NCBI GenBank assembly: GCA_022496205.1
Contig: WTXD01000163.1
Span: 1 to 23,269 of the forward strand
Direction of reading: 5' to 3'
Length of the DNA stretch: 23,269 bases
DNA from: Gloeopeniophorella convolvens
Lineage: Eukaryota; Basidiomycota; Agaricomycetes; Russulales
The notes beneath the pieces were generated by a model. It did not search any database. It had not been told where the DNA came from and saw nothing but the letters and a program-made list of their open reading frames with translations. Both the position numbers and the translations under genes were made by a program. Below are positions 20,420 to 23,269 of the stretch, piece after piece. Every line of letters begins with the position of its first letter. Positions within the stretch are counted from its first letter, which is position 1.

Positions 20420-21260
20420 GGCGGGATGTCAGGGCGGTCTCCAAACGGCTGCCCTGTTCCTGGAGCAAGCAGACACAGCTTTTATACGGGAGCCCAGGGG
20501 GAGCTTAACCTTTCTCCCAGCTCCGTCCGCCGATACCTTCCGCTGTGGGGCACGACGTGAATGGCGGTGGGGGACTCGCACGGAAGTGCCGTAATCGGTA
20601 TCAATGCTGTGAAATGGAAGAGGAGGATGGTAGCGAAGAATGTGATGCGTGGAAACCTCACCAGTCATGCAGAGCGAGGGGATGCAAAGAAGCCACGCAT
20701 GGCTCCAAGTATAGATGGCATACGAGTGAACAAGGGTCACGAGCCAGTCTGTCCGACCGTCGGTGCTGCTGGTTACCAGGAAACGACGTGCCTTGAGCGC
20801 TGAGCTGCTAAAGCCAAGTGCATGAACATCCTGCAGTCATATTAGTGGAAGCTGTAGCACATTCTTCTAATGGCGTCATGTGCACGTCAAGGAGCAACCA
20901 CGCGCAAGGCGACGAGAATAGTTCTCATGGATCTACGGGGTTCTGAGAACGTCCAGAGGTGAAGTGGCTGCGCCAGGTGGCCAACGGGGCCGATCGCATC
21001 CGACTTAAGACGAGGGGTCCCGCGGCCCGTGGAACGTTGTCAAAGATAGGGTCCAGTGGTCTCGAAGATCGAGGGGACGACAAACGCACGTTGGCGTCGT
21101 GCACGGGATTATGAACCACGAGAAGCCCGTATGCAGGACATCAAGAAAGTGGATCTATTCTGAGAAACGGCAATAAATGTTTCTAGACTGAAACTAAGCG
21201 TGAGTCGGGAGAGTGCTTGGACTCTTGGCGCGTCGGGAGAGGCTGCAGCACTCACACTCG
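20420..21260. other. Intergenic region, PEBP-like / LCL2
   Basis: About 840 bases lie between two minus-strand genes. The right side holds the LCL2 3' UTR; the left side holds the PEBP-like promoter with a clear TATA box at 20479-20486. The middle has no recognisable coding sequence, repeat or RNA gene. Confidence 0.5.
20479..20486 (-). promoter_or_regulatory. TATA box of the PEBP-like gene (TATAAAAG)
   Basis: A full TATA match on the minus strand, 60-67 bases before the start codon at 20419. Confidence 0.65.
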
Positions 21261-21667
21261 TCACTTGGCGAATTTGTTCGCAAGTTTTTCCACTTCGGCG
21301 CAGTCGCCCCTCCCGCGCACGCACAGAGGCGTTCCGCTTCCATGCTCTAGTGCGTCAGGCACTACGCATCTGATGTCTTGCACATTCGGACACGGGCACT
21401 CTACAGGCTTCTTCACGCACACGAGCGTGTCTTGGCAGAGGTAGTCCGAGCACGGCACTACAATAGGAATCGTATATGAGGGGATTGGCGTCGAGGGGCA
21501 AGCAGACACGTACAGCTCTCCGCATGCGTCGCCCACTGTGATGCTCCAGAGGGTTGTTGCTGTTGCTGCTGCTGCTGGCCGAACATCCCGTTGAAGAACT
21601 GAAATTGAGCGTTGGCGAACGCAGCGAGCGTAAATACTAGCACGAGTAAAGACAGCCTAGACGACAT
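21261..21667 (-). CDS. LCL2: Long chronological lifespan protein 2 (LCL2) homologue
   Basis: This small secretory-pathway protein of 116 aa has the exons 21667-21514 and 21457-21261, with a 56-nt GT-AG intron. A signal peptide (MSSRLSLLVLVFTLAAFANA) is followed by QFQFFNGMFG and a run of eight glutamines, the usual LCL2 start. The second exon carries the diagnostic cysteine pattern CSDYLCQDTLVCVKKP then ECPCPN, IRCVVPD and LCVRG. Yeast Lcl2 was linked to chronological lifespan and ER-associated degradation. The C-terminus (CAEVEKLANKFAK) is longer than that of the yeast protein, as in other basidiomycete forms. The gene is transcribed away from RPL1. Confidence 0.92.
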
Positions 21668-22380
21668 GGCGACCTTGGGGTGACTGAAGAATAGGCAATA
21701 CACTTTCAACTCCAAGGCGGGGTTTTGGCACTGACACGTAGACTACGGATCATGTGATAGGCGACTCGTATCACGTGAGAGTTATGAGGGTACGTGACAA
21801 GTGTATCTCCCTCCCGCACTGCCCGCACGCCAGAATACCTACCGGGAAAAAACCGTGAAAATCGTTGACGCGGCTGACTCATCCGGTTACAATACATACT
21901 TGGGAAGGATCCTATGAGAAAAGTTTAAATCTGGTGCAAAAAAGCCGTCAAGATTTCAAATCCATAGCTAAAAACAGGTCACGTTGTGAACATTTTTAGA
22001 CTCCAGGACGGCTCCCTGCCCAGCAGATTCCCGTATATGTATGAAGCAGCCATTCCGGAAATTCTCACGGTTTTTTCCCGGTAGGTATTCTGGCGCGCGG
22101 GCAGTGCCGTAAGCACAGCAGACTTCAATGAGCTTCACTAGTTTCGGAGGCGGTTGCATGATTCAAGATCTTGTGCAACGAAACCCGCAGCAAGGATCGA
22201 CCGAAATTGACAGCAGCACGCAAGCTTGACTCTTGAGGCCGCAGATTTGCGGTGGGGGGGAAGTCACGTTGTCACATATGGTCACACTATACAGTACCTT
22301 GAGGTGGACCAAACCTTAATTTTCGACATCGACAGCGTCGTACACTCACCTTTCCCTTACAGGAACCCAAAAAAGAAAGC
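21668..22380. other. Divergent promoter, LCL2 / RPL1, with fold-back element
   Basis: A 713-base region lies between two divergent genes. The 290-bp inverted-repeat element fills its middle. A TCACGTTGT motif occurs at about 21978 and again at about 22264. An imperfect palindrome (TCATGTGATA against TATCACGTGA) lies at about 21750-21777. No clear TATA box is seen for RPL1. Confidence 0.55.
21814..22109. mobile_element. 290-bp fold-back element with CACTG termini (CACTA-like MITE)
   Basis: The element proper is 21817-22106. The arms 21817-21862 and 22061-22106 are reverse complements over 46 bases with two mismatches. They begin CACTGCCCGC, and the inner part reads CCTACCGGGAAAAAACCGTG. A CCG triplet flanks both sides (21814-21816 and 22107-22109), which fits the 3-bp target-site duplication of CACTA/EnSpm elements, although a 3-bp match could be chance. 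Weaker inverted similarity continues inward, for example GGCTGACTCAT against GGCTGCTTCAT. CTAAAAA and TTTTTAG form a small stem near the centre (21968-21999). No transposase frame is present. Confidence 0.75.
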
Positions 22381-23269
22381 ATGAGGTGCGCTCAGCGATC
22401 TCAAACAACGCGACAGAAAGCTAATGCACATCTTTGGCTACCAGCAAGCTCTCAGTGGCAAGCGTGCGGGGCTCCGTCAAGGAGCTGCTCGCCGAGGCGG
22501 CCGGCGAGAAGCGCCGCAACTTCGTCGAGACCATCGAGCTCCAGATCGGTCTCAAGAACTACGACCCCCAGCGCGACAAGCGTTTCTCCGGCACCGTCAA
22601 GTGCGTCCATCCTATTCCCGTCTGGCGCGTCGTGGCGCGGTGTTAACTTTCCGCGTAGGCTGCCGAACGTGCCCCGCCCCCGCATGTCCATTTGCATTCT
22701 CGCTGACGCGGCCGACATCGACCGTGCCAAGCAGATCGACCTTGAGTACATGTCCGTCGACGATTTGAAGAAGTGCGTATAGATCGGTTGTGCCCGGTGC
22801 GATTTCCTGACCGGCTGCGCACACAGGTTGAACAAAAACAAGAAGCTCGTCAAGAAGCTCGCGAAGAAGTACGACGCCTTCTTGGCCTCTGAGGGTCTGA
22901 TCAAGCAGATCCCTCGTCTCCTTGGCCCCGGTCTCTCCAAGGGTGCGTTCGAGATCCGACTTTCAATCGTTCTAGAAACTGACTGGCCCGTAGCTGGCAA
23001 ATTCCCGACTCCCGTGTCGCCCGCCGAGGACCTGAGCAACAAGCTCACTGAGGTCCGCTCGACGATCAAGTTCCAGCTCAAGAAGGTGCTGTGCTTGGGT
23101 GTCGCTATTGGTCACGTCCAGATGACGGATGACCAGGTGCTCGGCAACGTCATGCTGGGTGGATCTTGCTTCTTGGCTTCTTGTACCGTCTTGGCTCATG
23201 GTTTATCTACAGCTATCAACTTCCTCGTCTCCCTGCTCAAGAAGAACTGGCAGAACGTCAAGTCGTTGC
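22381..23269 (+). CDS. RPL1: Ribosomal protein uL1 (RPL1 / L10a), 5' part
   Basis: This is a 60S ribosomal protein that forms the L1 stalk and takes part in release of E-site tRNA. The exons are 22381-22385 (5 nt), 22445-22600, 22659-22772, 22827-22942, 22994-23158 and 23213 to the window edge. The start [10 protein letters not shown] is built from ATG AG plus C from exon 2, which is the usual uL1 start. Family motifs are [57 protein letters not shown], then [17 protein letters not shown] and [17 protein letters not shown]. About a dozen C-terminal residues are missing beyond the edge. All splice phases fit and no damage is seen. The high GC and codon bias fit strong expression. Confidence 0.96.

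Noticed and set aside
1..23269. CRISPR arrays, rRNA genes and bacterial-type operons
   Set aside because: No spaced direct repeats or rRNA sequence are visible, and the spliceosomal introns mark the sequence as eukaryotic.

Overview
The window comes from a filamentous basidiomycete, most likely a mushroom-forming agaricomycete. The genes are dense and cut by many 50-65 nt GT-AG introns. A DUF6535 protein, a multi-exon P450 array and F-box-like paralogues are all gene types that are expanded in that group. All gene models below were joined by hand from splice signals, reading phase and comparison between paralogues; no similarity search was run.

Layout. Positions 1-574 hold the last exons of a cytochrome P450 (P450-A, +). 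A DUF6535 membrane-protein gene (-, about 3274-1179) lies next and interrupts the array. Three complete P450 genes follow on the + strand (P450-B 4335-6532, P450-C 7332-9521, P450-D 10635-12844). All three have the same ten-exon structure, including a 24-nt microexon. Next is a short-chain dehydrogenase/reductase gene (SDR, +, 13378-14710). Two tandem F-box-like paralogues follow (+, 15257-16610 and 17070-18402). The right end holds the splicing factor SF3B6/p14 (-, 19113-18625), a heavily glycosylated secreted PEBP-like protein with a GPI-type tail (-, 20419-19495), an LCL2-family secreted protein (-, 21667-21261) and the 5' part of ribosomal protein uL1/RPL1 (+, from 22381, cut by the window edge).

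Function. The left 14.7 kb looks like accessory, possibly oxidative-metabolism territory: at least four related membrane-anchored P450s plus an SDR. No synthase (PKS, NRPS or terpene cyclase) is visible, so calling it a biosynthetic cluster would be inference. The right 5 kb holds conserved housekeeping genes (SF3B6, LCL2, RPL1).

Most notable structures. (1) A 178-bp MITE-like element with mariner-type ends and a TA duplication sits inside an intron of the SDR gene; without it the intron has a normal length. (2) A 290-bp fold-back element with 46-bp terminal inverted repeats starting CACTG and a possible CCG duplication sits in the divergent LCL2/RPL1 promoter. (3) The SDR and DUF6535 genes each show one apparent reading-frame break, while the P450 genes read through intact. 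(4) All four P450s lack the usual arginine of the haem-cysteine signature.
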